Part shown: piece by piece, positions 29,934-37,717 of the stretch
Position numbering within the stretch: the stretch's first letter is position 1
Layout: each line of letters starts with the position of its first letter
Assembly: GCF_001556865.1 (NCBI RefSeq)
Contig: NZ_LSJY01000022.1
Span: forward strand, 1 to 64,000
Source: Sphingobium sp. CCH11-B1
GTDB taxonomy: Bacteria; Pseudomonadota; Alphaproteobacteria; Sphingomonadales; Sphingomonadaceae
DNA: 64,000 nt
Direction of reading: 5' to 3'
The notes under the pieces: generated by a model
Database searches by the model: none
What the model saw: the letters and a program-made list of their open reading frames with translations, nothing else
Told to the model about the DNA's origin: nothing
Position numbers and translations under genes: made by a program

Positions 29934-29961
29934 GTGACAGGCAGGTTTCATTTTCATGACA
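29934..29961 (-). promoter_or_regulatory. pstS: PHO box: three 11-bp-spaced repeats
   Basis: On the minus strand the hexamers TGTCAT, TGAAAC and TGTCAC occur at exact 11-bp spacing (29961, 29950 and 29939 downward), the phasing of PhoB half-sites. The first repeat overlaps the last codons of phoR, so the pst promoter starts within the end of the phoR gene. The 29864-29933 stretch between it and pstS holds no gene. Confidence 0.75.
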
Positions 29962-31240
29962 TGGTGCCCGAAAGCGCGGAAGGCCGCTTTTTCTCGTCAT
30001 TCCGTGGCGCGATTTCTTCGATCGGCGGCGGCAGCAGCACCGTGATGGTCGTCCCCTTGCCCAACGTGCTGGCGATGTCGAACCGCCCCCGGTGGCGTTC
30101 GACGATATGCTTGACGATGGCAAGGCCAAGGCCCGTGCCCCCCATGGCGCGGCTGCGGCCCGAATCGACGCGGTAGAAGCGCTCGGTCAGGCGGGGCAGA
30201 TGATCGGGGCCGATCCCTTCGCCTTCGTCCGCCACGACCAGCCGGGCCATCCCGCTTGGTCCTTCCGCCAGGGTGACGTGGATCGGGGTGCCGGGGCGGC
30301 CATATTTGATCGAATTGCCGATCAGATTGTGCAGCAGTTGGGACAATTGCGCGCGATCGCCCTGGACCGCCGGCAGGCCGGGGCTGATCTCCATCTCCAC
30401 ATCCCGGCCCCGATCGCCATGGCTGGACCGGAATACGCCGACCACCTCCGCCGCCAGTTCGGACAGGTCCACGCGGGCATCAGGCGGGCGATATTTCTCC
30501 GATTCGATCCGGCTCAGGGATATAAGGTCGTCTATCAGCCGCTGCATCCGGCGCGCTTCGCCGTCCATGATCTTCAGGAAGCGCTGGCGCGTATCCCCGT
30601 CCTTGCCCAGTTCAGGGTCGGCCAGCGTTTCGATGAAACCCAATATGCCCGCGAGCGGGGTGCGCAGTTCATGGCTGGCGTTGGCCACGAAATCGACGCG
30701 CATCCGCTCGGCCGCGTGCGTGCCGCTATGATCGACCAGATGCACCAGCCGCCTGGCGTCGGCCACCGCGCCCACCGGCGCCACGCGCATCTGCCACCGC
30801 TGGTCACGCGCGCCCAGCCCCACCAGCTCGACCATGATCGGTTCGGCCAGCGGCGCGATGCTGGCCAGCCGTTCGGCGGCTGCGGGGTGGCGGATGGCGA
30901 TGCGCGCATCTTCCCCTTCGATATGATTGCCCAGCAGCCGCTGCGCCGCCCGGTTGGCGCGCACGATGCGTCCGCGCTCCACCAGCATCAGCGGGTCGGA
31001 AATCCCCTCCAGCAGGCTGGCGAAGTCGGCATGGGCCGTCAGGTCTGGCAGGTCCGTCGCCTCGCGCGCTTCGTGGACCCGTGCCGTGCCGCCCTCCGCG
31101 CAAATCAGCAGGACGATGAGGCCCGCCAGGATCGGCAGGCCGATGGCCATGGGCGAAGCGCCCAGCATCAGCGCCCCGCCCGTGCCGAGCAATAGCATGG
31201 CCAGTGAAGCCGTGATCTGGGAGATGGTCAGTCGATTCAT
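29954..31240 (-). CDS. phoR: Phosphate regulon sensor histidine kinase
   Basis: 428 residues. Two N-terminal membrane helices (about 8-28 and 30-47), a PAS domain (about 70-170) and a kinase core with phospho-accepting His190 in NASHELRTPLAGILGFIETL. N-box (LLHNLIGNSIKYG), G1 (VADEGEGIG) and G2 (GTGLGLAIVKHI) boxes are complete. Start at 31240 (MNRLTISQ) is preferred over an earlier in-frame codon. It is placed ahead of pstS and separated from phoB by the whole pst set, the usual alphaproteobacterial order. Confidence 0.94.
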   Translation of the reverse strand: MNRLTISQITASLAMLLLGTGGALMLGASPMAIGLPILAGLIVLLICAEGGTARVHEAREATDLPDLTAHADFASLLEGISDPLMLVERGRIVRANRAAQRLLGNHIEGEDARIAIRHPAAAERLASIAPLAEPIMVELVGLGARDQRWQMRVAPVGAVADARRLVHLVDHSGTHAAERMRVDFVANASHELRTPLAGILGFIETLADPELGKDGDTRQRFLKIMDGEARRMQRLIDDLISLSRIESEKYRPPDARVDLSELAAEVVGVFRSSHGDRGRDVEMEISPGLPAVQGDRAQLSQLLHNLIGNSIKYGRPGTPIHVTLAEGPSGMARLVVADEGEGIGPDHLPRLTERFYRVDSGRSRAMGGTGLGLAIVKHIVERHRGRFDIASTLGKGTTITVLLPPPIEEIAPRNDEKKRPSALSGTMS

Positions 31241-31341
31241 GGTTACCGCGCTGGATTTTTCGCGCATTTGCTGCGATGGCTCACGGCAATAGCGTGCAAT
31301 TTTTACGCTTTGGCAAGCGCGACGAGCAACAGGATTATCGA

Positions 31342-31785
31342 ATGAGCGAGCCGACGCCCGAACAGCAGCATGACCCGCATGGCAATGGCCCTGCGGATCA
31401 GGACGATGCGCTGTCGATCGTTACGCCCTCGCGTCGCCAGTTGCTGATGGGGGGTGCGGTCGCCGCATCCGCCATCGTCTCGATCCGCCCGGCGCTGGCC
31501 AATACCGCCGCATCCGTGCTCAACTGCACTATCCCCGTCCCCGATCAGGGGCGCGCCGCCAATTATGTCGCCCCTGACGGCCAACTGGTCCCTGCGGGCA
31601 CGCCGGGCGCCTTCCCCGGATCGGGGCGGCCCTTCACCGGCGAGCAGGTCAAGCAGGCGATGCGCGGCGGCCGCCTGCCGGGCGTAGGCTATGAGCAGAA
31701 CCAGGCCTATCTCAACTATATCCGTCGCTTGCAGCGCGGCACGAGCGGCTTCACTTGTTACGCGTCGCTGCAGATGCCGCGCTGA
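31342..31785 (+). CDS. Tat-signal small protein, possible partner of the HPr-rel-A cassette
   Basis: 147 residues. A long hydrophilic leader (1-26) is followed by a twin-arginine motif PSRRQLLMGGA (29-39), a hydrophobic stretch and a likely cleavage at ALA-NT (residue 53). The mature part of about 94 residues is Gly/Pro-rich, with Cys62 and Cys139 that could form a disulfide and an amphipathic C-terminal helix (YLNYIRRLQRG). No known domain recognised. It lies 89 nt before the PqqD-like gene on the same strand, so it may be a substrate of the cassette, but that is position-based inference. AGGA lies 7 nt before the ATG. It could instead be an independent exported protein. Confidence 0.75.
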   Translation: MSEPTPEQQHDPHGNGPADQDDALSIVTPSRRQLLMGGAVAASAIVSIRPALANTAASVLNCTIPVPDQGRAANYVAPDGQLVPAGTPGAFPGSGRPFTGEQVKQAMRGGRLPGVGYEQNQAYLNYIRRLQRGTSGFTCYASLQMPR

Positions 31786-31874
31786 ACGGCGGTCGACGGT
31801 CTGAAACCGGTATCCATGCGTTAGGCTCTTGGCTACGTCTTGCGCGCTAAAGCGGCGGGACGGGAGCTTCAAAA

Positions 31875-32171
31875 GTGCCGAACGTGGACGCGATCATTGC
31901 CTACCGCCGGGATGCGGCAGACGCTGTGGCAGCCTGCGCGCTCGACGATCTCGTCCTGCTCTATCACCGGCGGTCGGGCCAGACCCACATGGTCATCAGC
32001 CCCGTGCCGGAGATATTGGCGCAGCTTGCCGACGGCATGGCGATGACCGCCGATATGGTGCATGATGCACTCGCCCGCGACTATGACCTTGGCGAACGCG
32101 CTGAGGCGGTGGCGGAGATCAGCGCGCATCTTGAATCCCTGGTCGCGCTCGGGCTGGTGCGCCGGGCATGA
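31875..32171 (+). CDS. PqqD-like peptide chaperone of the HPr-rel-A type
   Basis: 98 residues beginning at GTG 31875, with CGGGAG 8 nt upstream. The small winged-helix-like PqqD fold is suggested by LDDLVLLYHRRSGQTHMVISPVPEILAQLADG followed by a C-terminal helical region ending LESLVALGLVRRA. PqqD-type proteins bind leader peptides of modified peptides. This one resembles the divergent family that occurs beside an HprK-like kinase. Its last four bases overlap the kinase start (ATGA). Confidence 0.8.
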   Translation: MPNVDAIIAYRRDAADAVAACALDDLVLLYHRRSGQTHMVISPVPEILAQLADGMAMTADMVHDALARDYDLGERAEAVAEISAHLESLVALGLVRRA

Positions 32172-33031
32172 AGCACGCGATCAGGCTGAAGATCGGACCC
32201 GCGACATTCCGTATCGGTTCCACATGGCCGCAGCCCATCGCGCAACTGGCGCAGCTCTATGCCGCCTATCCCGATGTTTCGGACGCGGTCGCGGATTTCA
32301 CCGTCCGGCTCCAGCCGACCGGCTTCGCCCGGCGCTGGCTGCGCCCGTCGATCTTCATCACCGGCGACCACGGACTGGCCGACGCTGCGCCCATGAGTTT
32401 GGCGCATGGCCTGCTCGCGGCGGAGATGGGCATGAACCTGCAAATGGCGCTTGGATGGCGGCGACACCTGTTGCTCCATGCGTCCAGCGTCGAAAAGGAC
32501 GGCCGGGCGCTTGTGATGACGGGCGAGTCGGGTTCCGGCAAGTCCACCCTGGCTGCATTGCTGGGAGAAAGAGGCTGGCGGCTGATGGGCGACGAATTCG
32601 CGCTGCTCGATCTCGATAGCGGCATGATCCTGCCCTTTCCCCGGCTCGTCAGTTTGAAGAACCAGGCGATCGACGTAGTGACGGCGGCGGTCGGGCCAGA
32701 GCGGATGGGGCCGCTGCTTCGCGCCACGGCAAAGGGTGACATTCGCCACATGGTGCCGCGCGCCGACGCCGTGCGCCGGATGGGGGAGGGGGCGAAGCCC
32801 GCGCTGCTGCTTTTCCCCCGCTTCGGCCATGCGGCGGATGTCCGTCCGCTCGGACAAGGTGAGATATTCATGCGGCTGACGCAGGCGTCGACCAATTATG
32901 TCACGCTAGGCGAACGGAGCTTCACCGCCCTGACCCGTTTCGTGACGCAGGTTCCGGCGCGCGCCATCGACTTCCCCTCGGGCGAGGCGGCATTCGACAT
33001 GGTCGATCGCCTGTGGGAGGCATTGGCATGA
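32168..33031 (+). CDS. HprK-related kinase A
   Basis: 287 residues. The C-terminal half resembles the HPr kinase catalytic fold: LLLHASSVEKDGRALVMTGESGSGKSTLAALL with Walker A at 119-127, then RLMGDEFALLDLDSG (141-152) which is the Walker B-like acidic stretch. The N-terminal 100 residues do not match HprK. No HPr/PTS gene is nearby, so it probably phosphorylates another protein or peptide. Both ends overlap neighbours by four bases (ATGA), so translation is coupled with the PqqD-like and nucleotidyltransferase genes. Confidence 0.85.
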   Translation: MKHAIRLKIGPATFRIGSTWPQPIAQLAQLYAAYPDVSDAVADFTVRLQPTGFARRWLRPSIFITGDHGLADAAPMSLAHGLLAAEMGMNLQMALGWRRHLLLHASSVEKDGRALVMTGESGSGKSTLAALLGERGWRLMGDEFALLDLDSGMILPFPRLVSLKNQAIDVVTAAVGPERMGPLLRATAKGDIRHMVPRADAVRRMGEGAKPALLLFPRFGHAADVRPLGQGEIFMRLTQASTNYVTLGERSFTALTRFVTQVPARAIDFPSGEAAFDMVDRLWEALA

Positions 33032-34017
33032 GCGCGGCCCTGCTGGTGCGGGCGTTGCGCGATCCGGCCTCGGTCGCGGGACTGAACGCGGACGGGTGGA
33101 ACGCGCTGCTCGCGGCGGCGAAGGCGGAGCGGCTGATCGCCACGCTGGCCTTGCGCCTGGACGGGCAGGCGGTGCCGGCAGAAGCGCGCGCGATCCTTGC
33201 CGACGCGGTGGCGGATGCGGCGCGGGAGGCGCAGCAGGCGCTGTGGGAAGCGGATCGGGCCCGTCATGCGCTGGCGCCCCTCGGCATTCCGGTCGTGCTG
33301 CTCAAGGGGACCGCCTATGCCGCCGCTGGCCTGAAAGCCGGGGAGGGGCGCTTCATCGGCGATCTCGACATTCTCGTGCCCCGCGCGGCAATGGCTGACG
33401 TCGAGCGGGCACTGATCGCGGCGGGCTGGGAATGGGTGAAGGAAGACGCCTATGACGATGCCTATTACCGGCAATGGATGCACGAACTGCCGCCGCTCAT
33501 CCATGTCGAGCGGGACCGGATGATCGATGTCCACCACACCATCCTCCCGCTCACCGCCGGGCCGAAGCCGGATGCCCCCGCCATGCTGGCAGAGGCCATT
33601 CAGATAACCGATGGATTATATATACTGTCTGCCGAAGACCGCATTGTCCATGCGGCAGCGCATATGCTGGCGGACGGCGACTTGCAGGGCGGGTTGCGCA
33701 ACCTGTGGGACATCCATTGCCTGCTGCCGGATGCCGATCCGGCGGTGCTGGACCATCGCGCCCGCCGCCATGGACTTGCGCGTCAGGTATCGCAGGCGCA
33801 GCGTCTGGCCGCCGCTCTCTATGGTCCAGGCGCACGGCTGACCCTGTGGGATCGCATCCTCCGCGCCCGACTGCTTGCCCGCGAGGGATGGGGACGCGAA
33901 ACGCGCAAGCCCTTGGTCTTCGCTTTCTATGTCCGATCGCACCTGCTGCGCATGCCGCCGCTCATGCTGGCGCGGCACCTGTTCACCAAATGGCGCAAGG
34001 GGCATCGCCCCCGATGA
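33028..34017 (+). CDS. Nucleotidyltransferase-family protein (NTP_transf_5-like)
   Basis: 329 residues, no membrane helix. LLKGTAYAAAGL (91-102) and FIGDLDILVPRAAM (109-122) are the nucleotidyltransferase-fold motifs, the second supplying the paired acids of the active site; DVHHTILPL follows. HAAAHMLADGDLQGGLRNLWDIHCLL is the family-typical helical segment. Proteins of this type accompany HprK-like kinases and PqqD/leader-binding proteins in some peptide modification clusters, including certain lasso peptide clusters. Last gene of the coupled cassette, convergent with the TetR gene. Confidence 0.83.
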   Translation: MSAALLVRALRDPASVAGLNADGWNALLAAAKAERLIATLALRLDGQAVPAEARAILADAVADAAREAQQALWEADRARHALAPLGIPVVLLKGTAYAAAGLKAGEGRFIGDLDILVPRAAMADVERALIAAGWEWVKEDAYDDAYYRQWMHELPPLIHVERDRMIDVHHTILPLTAGPKPDAPAMLAEAIQITDGLYILSAEDRIVHAAAHMLADGDLQGGLRNLWDIHCLLPDADPAVLDHRARRHGLARQVSQAQRLAAALYGPGARLTLWDRILRARLLAREGWGRETRKPLVFAFYVRSHLLRMPPLMLARHLFTKWRKGHRPR

Positions 34018-34030
34018 TCCGGCAGGGCGG

Positions 34031-34624
34031 TCAGCGCTCGCCCAGCATCGCCCGGATCGCCAGCCCTGCCATGTCCGCTACGGCCAGTATCTGCGCCGCC
34101 GGTTTGCCCGCCCGCGCATCGGCGGACATGCCGGACATGATGGCCGCCATATAGTCCGATACGACCTGCGCCTTGTCGGGATGGGTCATGGCGACGAAGT
34201 CGCGCATCCGGGTGCAACTGAGGTCCAGAACGGCGCGGGCACGGCAACTCGCGTCCTGATCGACGCCTCTCGCTCCCTCCAGCACCAGGCAGCCGGGCGC
34301 CTGGGGATCGGCGGCGTAAATCGCCGCCGCTTCGCGCAAGAGCGTGGACAATGCCTCGCCCGGATCGCCGCCCGGAGCCAGAAGATCGCGCATCGGCGCC
34401 GCGGCGCAATCATAGCGCGCGAGTACTTCCTCATAGAGAGCGGCCTTGCTCCCGAAAGCGGCATAGAGGCTGGGCGGATTGATGCCCATCGCATCCGCCA
34501 GAGCCGCCACGCCCACCCCTTCATAGCCATGCGCGTGGAACAGTGCCTGCGCCTTCTGCAGCGCTTCGTCCCGATCGAAAGCGCGAGGCCGGCCTCGGCC
34601 TCTCGATTTTTCTTTATCGACCAC
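34031..34624 (-). CDS. bdcR: TetR-family repressor, BdcR-like
   Basis: 197 residues. The DNA-binding helices include ALADAMGINPPSLYAAFGSKAALYEEVL, very close to what I recall of E. coli BdcR, and a C-terminal ligand domain contains APGCLVLEGARG. Start is a GTG at 34624. It is divergent from a BdcA-like SDR gene with a small palindrome between them, so it most likely represses both. Ligand unknown. Confidence 0.85.
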   Translation of the reverse strand: MVDKEKSRGRGRPRAFDRDEALQKAQALFHAHGYEGVGVAALADAMGINPPSLYAAFGSKAALYEEVLARYDCAAAPMRDLLAPGGDPGEALSTLLREAAAIYAADPQAPGCLVLEGARGVDQDASCRARAVLDLSCTRMRDFVAMTHPDKAQVVSDYMAAIMSGMSADARAGKPAAQILAVADMAGLAIRAMLGER

Positions 34625-34661
34625 TATAAAAATCCTTGAACGGGCATTTCGGCGTTATACA

Positions 34662-34673
34662 TAGCGACTGCTA
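34662..34673. promoter_or_regulatory. Candidate BdcR operator TAGC-N4-GCTA
   Basis: A perfect 4+4 inverted repeat (TAGCGACTGCTA) in the 72-nt region between bdcR and bdcA. It is short and unverified, but the place and size fit a TetR-type operator controlling both genes. Confidence 0.45.
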
Positions 34674-34696
34674 CAAAATTCTCAAGGAAGGCTCCC

Positions 34697-35410
34697 ATGA
34701 CTGACTTCTCATCCAAAAAGGCACTCGTCATCGGCGGCAGCCGCGGCATCGGCGCGGCGATCGTGCGCCGGTTCGCGGCGGATGGCGCGCACGTGACTTT
34801 CACCTATTCGGGATCGCATGATGCGGCGCAGGCGCTGGCGGCGGAGACCGGCGCCACTGCCGTCCGCTCCGACGCCGCCGACCGCCAACAGGTAATCGAC
34901 GTGGTGGCGGCGCAGGGGCCGCTCGACATCTTGGTGGTGAATGCCGGCGTCGCGATCATTGGCGATCCGCTCAGCTTCGATTCCGATGCGGTGGACAGGA
35001 TGATCGACATCAACGTCCGCGCGCCTTATCACGCGTCTGTCGAAGCCGCGCGGCAGATGCCCGATGGCGGCCGCATCATCGTGATCGGATCGATCAACGG
35101 CGATCGCACGGGCTTTGCCGGGGCGGCGGCCTACTCGCTCACCAAGTCAGCCTTGCAGGGCATGGCGCGGGGTCTGGCCCGTGACTTCGGGGACCGGGGC
35201 ATCACGGTGAACATTGTACAGCCCGGCCCGATCGACACCGACATGAACCCGGCCGACGGCGAAATCGCCGAAATCGTCAAGCCCTTCCTGGCGATCAAGC
35301 GCTATGGCCACGCCGAAGAGGTTGCCGGACTGACCGCCTATCTTGCCGGTCCCGAAGCGTCCTACGTCACTGGCGCGATGCACACGATCGACGGCGGTTT
35401 CGGGGCGTGA
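34697..35410 (+). CDS. bdcA: SDR oxidoreductase, BdcA-like
   Basis: 237-residue short-chain dehydrogenase. The cofactor motif GGSRGIGAAIVRRF suits NADP binding, the catalytic set includes Ser in IGSINGD and Tyr-Lys in YSLTKSA, and the C-terminus ends VTGAMHTIDGGFGA. Long stretches such as PYHASVEAARQMP and QPGPIDTDMNP agree with my recollection of E. coli BdcA, which lowers free c-di-GMP and promotes biofilm dispersal; whether that holds here is inference. AAGGA precedes the ATG by 8 nt. Confidence 0.88.
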   Translation: MTDFSSKKALVIGGSRGIGAAIVRRFAADGAHVTFTYSGSHDAAQALAAETGATAVRSDAADRQQVIDVVAAQGPLDILVVNAGVAIIGDPLSFDSDAVDRMIDINVRAPYHASVEAARQMPDGGRIIVIGSINGDRTGFAGAAAYSLTKSALQGMARGLARDFGDRGITVNIVQPGPIDTDMNPADGEIAEIVKPFLAIKRYGHAEEVAGLTAYLAGPEASYVTGAMHTIDGGFGA

Positions 35411-35468
35411 GCCCGTCGCTCGCCGGTCCAGCCTGAGGCGCGGAGCTTCATGGGCGTCGCCCTCAGTC

Positions 35469-35498
35469 CCTGGACCCCGGCCTGCGCCGGGGTCCAGG
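35469..35498. terminator. Perfect 13-bp hairpin between convergent genes
   Basis: CCTGGACCCCGGC pairs perfectly with GCCGGGGTCCAGG over a 4-nt loop. It lies between the convergent bdcA and amidohydrolase genes and could terminate both, though neither side has a T-run. It may also be a REP-like element. Confidence 0.6.
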
Positions 35499-35519
35499 AT
35501 GCCGGGCTGGCCTCGTATC

Positions 35520-36902
35520 TCAGTCCTTCTTCAATATATCGAGCGCCAGCACGGTCATCGCCTCGCTCGCCGTGGCGATGACCTGATCGGCCTGCGGCGC
35601 CCAGAAAGGACTGTGGAGCGAGGGCAGGGTGGCCTGGCCCGCCTTTGCCGCCGCCATCTTGTCGGCCGGAACGCCGCCGACCCAGAAGATGAAGCTGTTG
35701 ATGCTCTTGTCCGCCCGATAGAAGCGGCCAAAATCTTCGCCACCCATCACCGCTGGCGTCTTCACCACGCGGCCTTCGGGGAAATGGGCTTTCAGCAATC
35801 CTGCCATCTGCTCGGCGAATTCAGGCGGGTTGTATGTCGACGGGGTGAATTCATCCTTCACCGTCACCACCGGCATCCGATCGTCCGGCATGCCCGCGGC
35901 AATGGCTTCTCCGCGTGAGATGCGCTTGATCCCCTCGATCAGCTTGGCGCGGGTTTCGTCCGAATAGCTGCGCACGGTCAGCAGCAGCTTCGCGTCGTCG
36001 GGGATGATATTGTGCTTGGCCCCGCCCTGGAAGCTGCCGACCGTCACCACCGCAGGGTCTTGCGGCTCCTGTTCGCGGCTGACCAGCGTCTGAAGGCTGG
36101 TCACGATCCGCGCGCCCAGCACGATGGGATCGCGCGTCGTTTGCGGATAGGCGCCATGGCCGCCCACGCCCTTCACGTCGATGTCGACGCTGTCAACATT
36201 GGCGAGCGCATAGCCCGGCGTGTATCCGATCTGGCCTGCGACCAGGTTCGCGGCATCGTGGAAAGCAAGGGCGTGGGTCGGGCGCGGGAAGCGGGTATAA
36301 AGTCCGTCCTCCAGCATGTCGCGCGCGCCTTTGCCCACTTCTTCTGCGGGCTGAAGGATCATGACGAGCGTGCCCTCCCACTCCTTTTTCCGTGCCGCGA
36401 GCAGCTTGGCCGTTTCGATGAAGGCGGTCATGTGGGTGTCATGGCCGCAGGCATGCATGACGCCGGTCTCCACGCCCTCAGGCGTCTTGGTGCGTACCTT
36501 CGACGCGAAATCGAGCCCGGTCTGCTCCACCACAGGCAGCCCATCCATGTCGGCGCGGATCAGCAGAACGGGGCCGGACCCGTTTTTGAGCACCGCAACG
36601 ACCCCCGTGCCGCCCACCTTTTCCGTTACGTCGAACTTCAGTGCACGCAGCCGCTTCGCCAGCTTGGCAGCGGTGTTCACCTCCTGCAGGGACAGTTCCG
36701 GATTGGCATGGAGATCGCGATAGAGCGTCATCAGGCCGTCCATATCCTTGGCTATGGCAGCGCCGATTTCGCTTTGCGGCGCGGCTGCGGGCTGCGGCGC
36801 CTGCCCGGCCGGCATGGGCGTCTGGTTCTGGGCTGCCGGCGTCTGGGCGGCGGCGGACGATAGGCTGGCGGCGGCCAGAACGGCCGTGAGCGCATGGCGC
36901 AT
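35520..36902 (-). CDS. Exported M20-family amidohydrolase
   Basis: 460 residues. A signal peptide (cleavage near SSAAAQ) and a Pro/Ala/Gln-rich linker of 25 residues precede an M20D-type amidohydrolase. Metal and catalytic motifs are present: GPVLLIRADMDGLPV, GVMHACGHDTHMTAFI, ILQPAEEVGKGARDMLEDG, and MGGEDFGRF near the end. Relatives hydrolyse hippurate, N-acetyl amino acids or indole-acetyl conjugates; the substrate cannot be told. Periplasmic location is unusual compared with the cytoplasmic HipO group but common in this clade. Confidence 0.9.
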   Translation of the reverse strand: MRHALTAVLAAASLSSAAAQTPAAQNQTPMPAGQAPQPAAAPQSEIGAAIAKDMDGLMTLYRDLHANPELSLQEVNTAAKLAKRLRALKFDVTEKVGGTGVVAVLKNGSGPVLLIRADMDGLPVVEQTGLDFASKVRTKTPEGVETGVMHACGHDTHMTAFIETAKLLAARKKEWEGTLVMILQPAEEVGKGARDMLEDGLYTRFPRPTHALAFHDAANLVAGQIGYTPGYALANVDSVDIDVKGVGGHGAYPQTTRDPIVLGARIVTSLQTLVSREQEPQDPAVVTVGSFQGGAKHNIIPDDAKLLLTVRSYSDETRAKLIEGIKRISRGEAIAAGMPDDRMPVVTVKDEFTPSTYNPPEFAEQMAGLLKAHFPEGRVVKTPAVMGGEDFGRFYRADKSINSFIFWVGGVPADKMAAAKAGQATLPSLHSPFWAPQADQVIATASEAMTVLALDILKKD

Positions 36903-36963
36903 GTTCGATTGTCTCCCTTGCTGGCCGCCATGATAAAAGGAAAAGCGCGCGCGAAAAGGGGCA

Positions 36964-36999
36964 AAAGAAAAGGCCCGCTTCCTTGCGGAAACGGGCCTC
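36964..36999 (-). terminator. Rho-independent terminator of the beta-barrel gene
   Basis: On the minus strand GGCCCGTTTCC and GGAAGCGGGCC form an 11-bp stem with a GCAA tetraloop, followed by TTTTCTTTT. Confidence 0.88.
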
Positions 37000-37031
37000 C
37001 TGCTATGTACCGGAATGTACCGGTGTGCCGA

Positions 37032-37583
37032 TCAGAGGTGGAACACCAGACCGGCCATCGGGCGGAAGCTGTCCCAGTCATAGGTGTCGACCTGGAAGCG
37101 GACGCGCACGCCGCTGTTGCCGGTGATGCCGCCAAGGCCGATGTCCTTCGGGCCAACCTCAACGCCTGCACCGTACATCCAGTCCTTGCGGTCGGGCCAG
37201 CCGCCCTTGCCGTTGACCCACTGATAGCCGGCCGACGCGTAAATCAGGCCGCTTTCACCGGCGCGCGCGCCGAAACGGCCCTTGACGCCATATTCCCAGT
37301 CGATGTCGCTAAAGCCCTTGGTGGCGTTACCTTCCACGCCGACGAAGACCGGGCCGAGCGGCACGTTCACGCCCGCGATGCCGCTGATCAGCGCGCCGTT
37401 CATGATGGTTTCGCCAGGAATGCGGCCGAACTCGCTGCCGCGATCGAATGTGTGATAACCACCGAGCACGCCGACATAGGGCTCAATGCCGAAGGCGTCG
37501 GTGCCGTCGGGCGCGGTTTCCTGCGCGAAGGCAGCCGAGGGCAGCGCGGCAATCGCCGCGGCGGCGAAGAGGAATTTTTTCAT
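37032..37583 (-). CDS. Small outer-membrane beta-barrel (opacity/porin-like) protein
   Basis: 183 residues with a signal peptide (cleavage AFA-QET, about 21). The mature part alternates short amphipathic strands rich in Gly and aromatic residues (EPYVGVLGGYHTF, VFVGVEGNATKG, GLIYASAGYQWV) and ends RPMAGLVFHL, a C-terminal aromatic-hydrophobic pattern of BAM substrates. An eight-stranded OmpA/Opa-like barrel is likely. It has its own terminator. The 134-nt upstream gap holds no gene. Confidence 0.85.
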   Translation of the reverse strand: MKKFLFAAAAIAALPSAAFAQETAPDGTDAFGIEPYVGVLGGYHTFDRGSEFGRIPGETIMNGALISGIAGVNVPLGPVFVGVEGNATKGFSDIDWEYGVKGRFGARAGESGLIYASAGYQWVNGKGGWPDRKDWMYGAGVEVGPKDIGLGGITGNSGVRVRFQVDTYDWDSFRPMAGLVFHL

Positions 37584-37717
37584 GATGAAATCCTGCGAAG
37601 TTTAGTTTGCGTTTGCAGGGAGCTTAACCCGTAGCAATCTTCGCGGGTTTCCTCTGTCTCGCTAAAATCTCGCTGCGTTGCAAAAAAGCCACGGAAACTT
37701 TCTGGAAGATGAACGGC

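Noticed and set aside
31875..34017. Reading the cassette as a PQQ or lasso peptide biosynthesis cluster
   Set aside because: There is no pqqA/C/E, no radical SAM protein, no lasso cyclase or leader peptidase and no transporter in the surrounding sequence.
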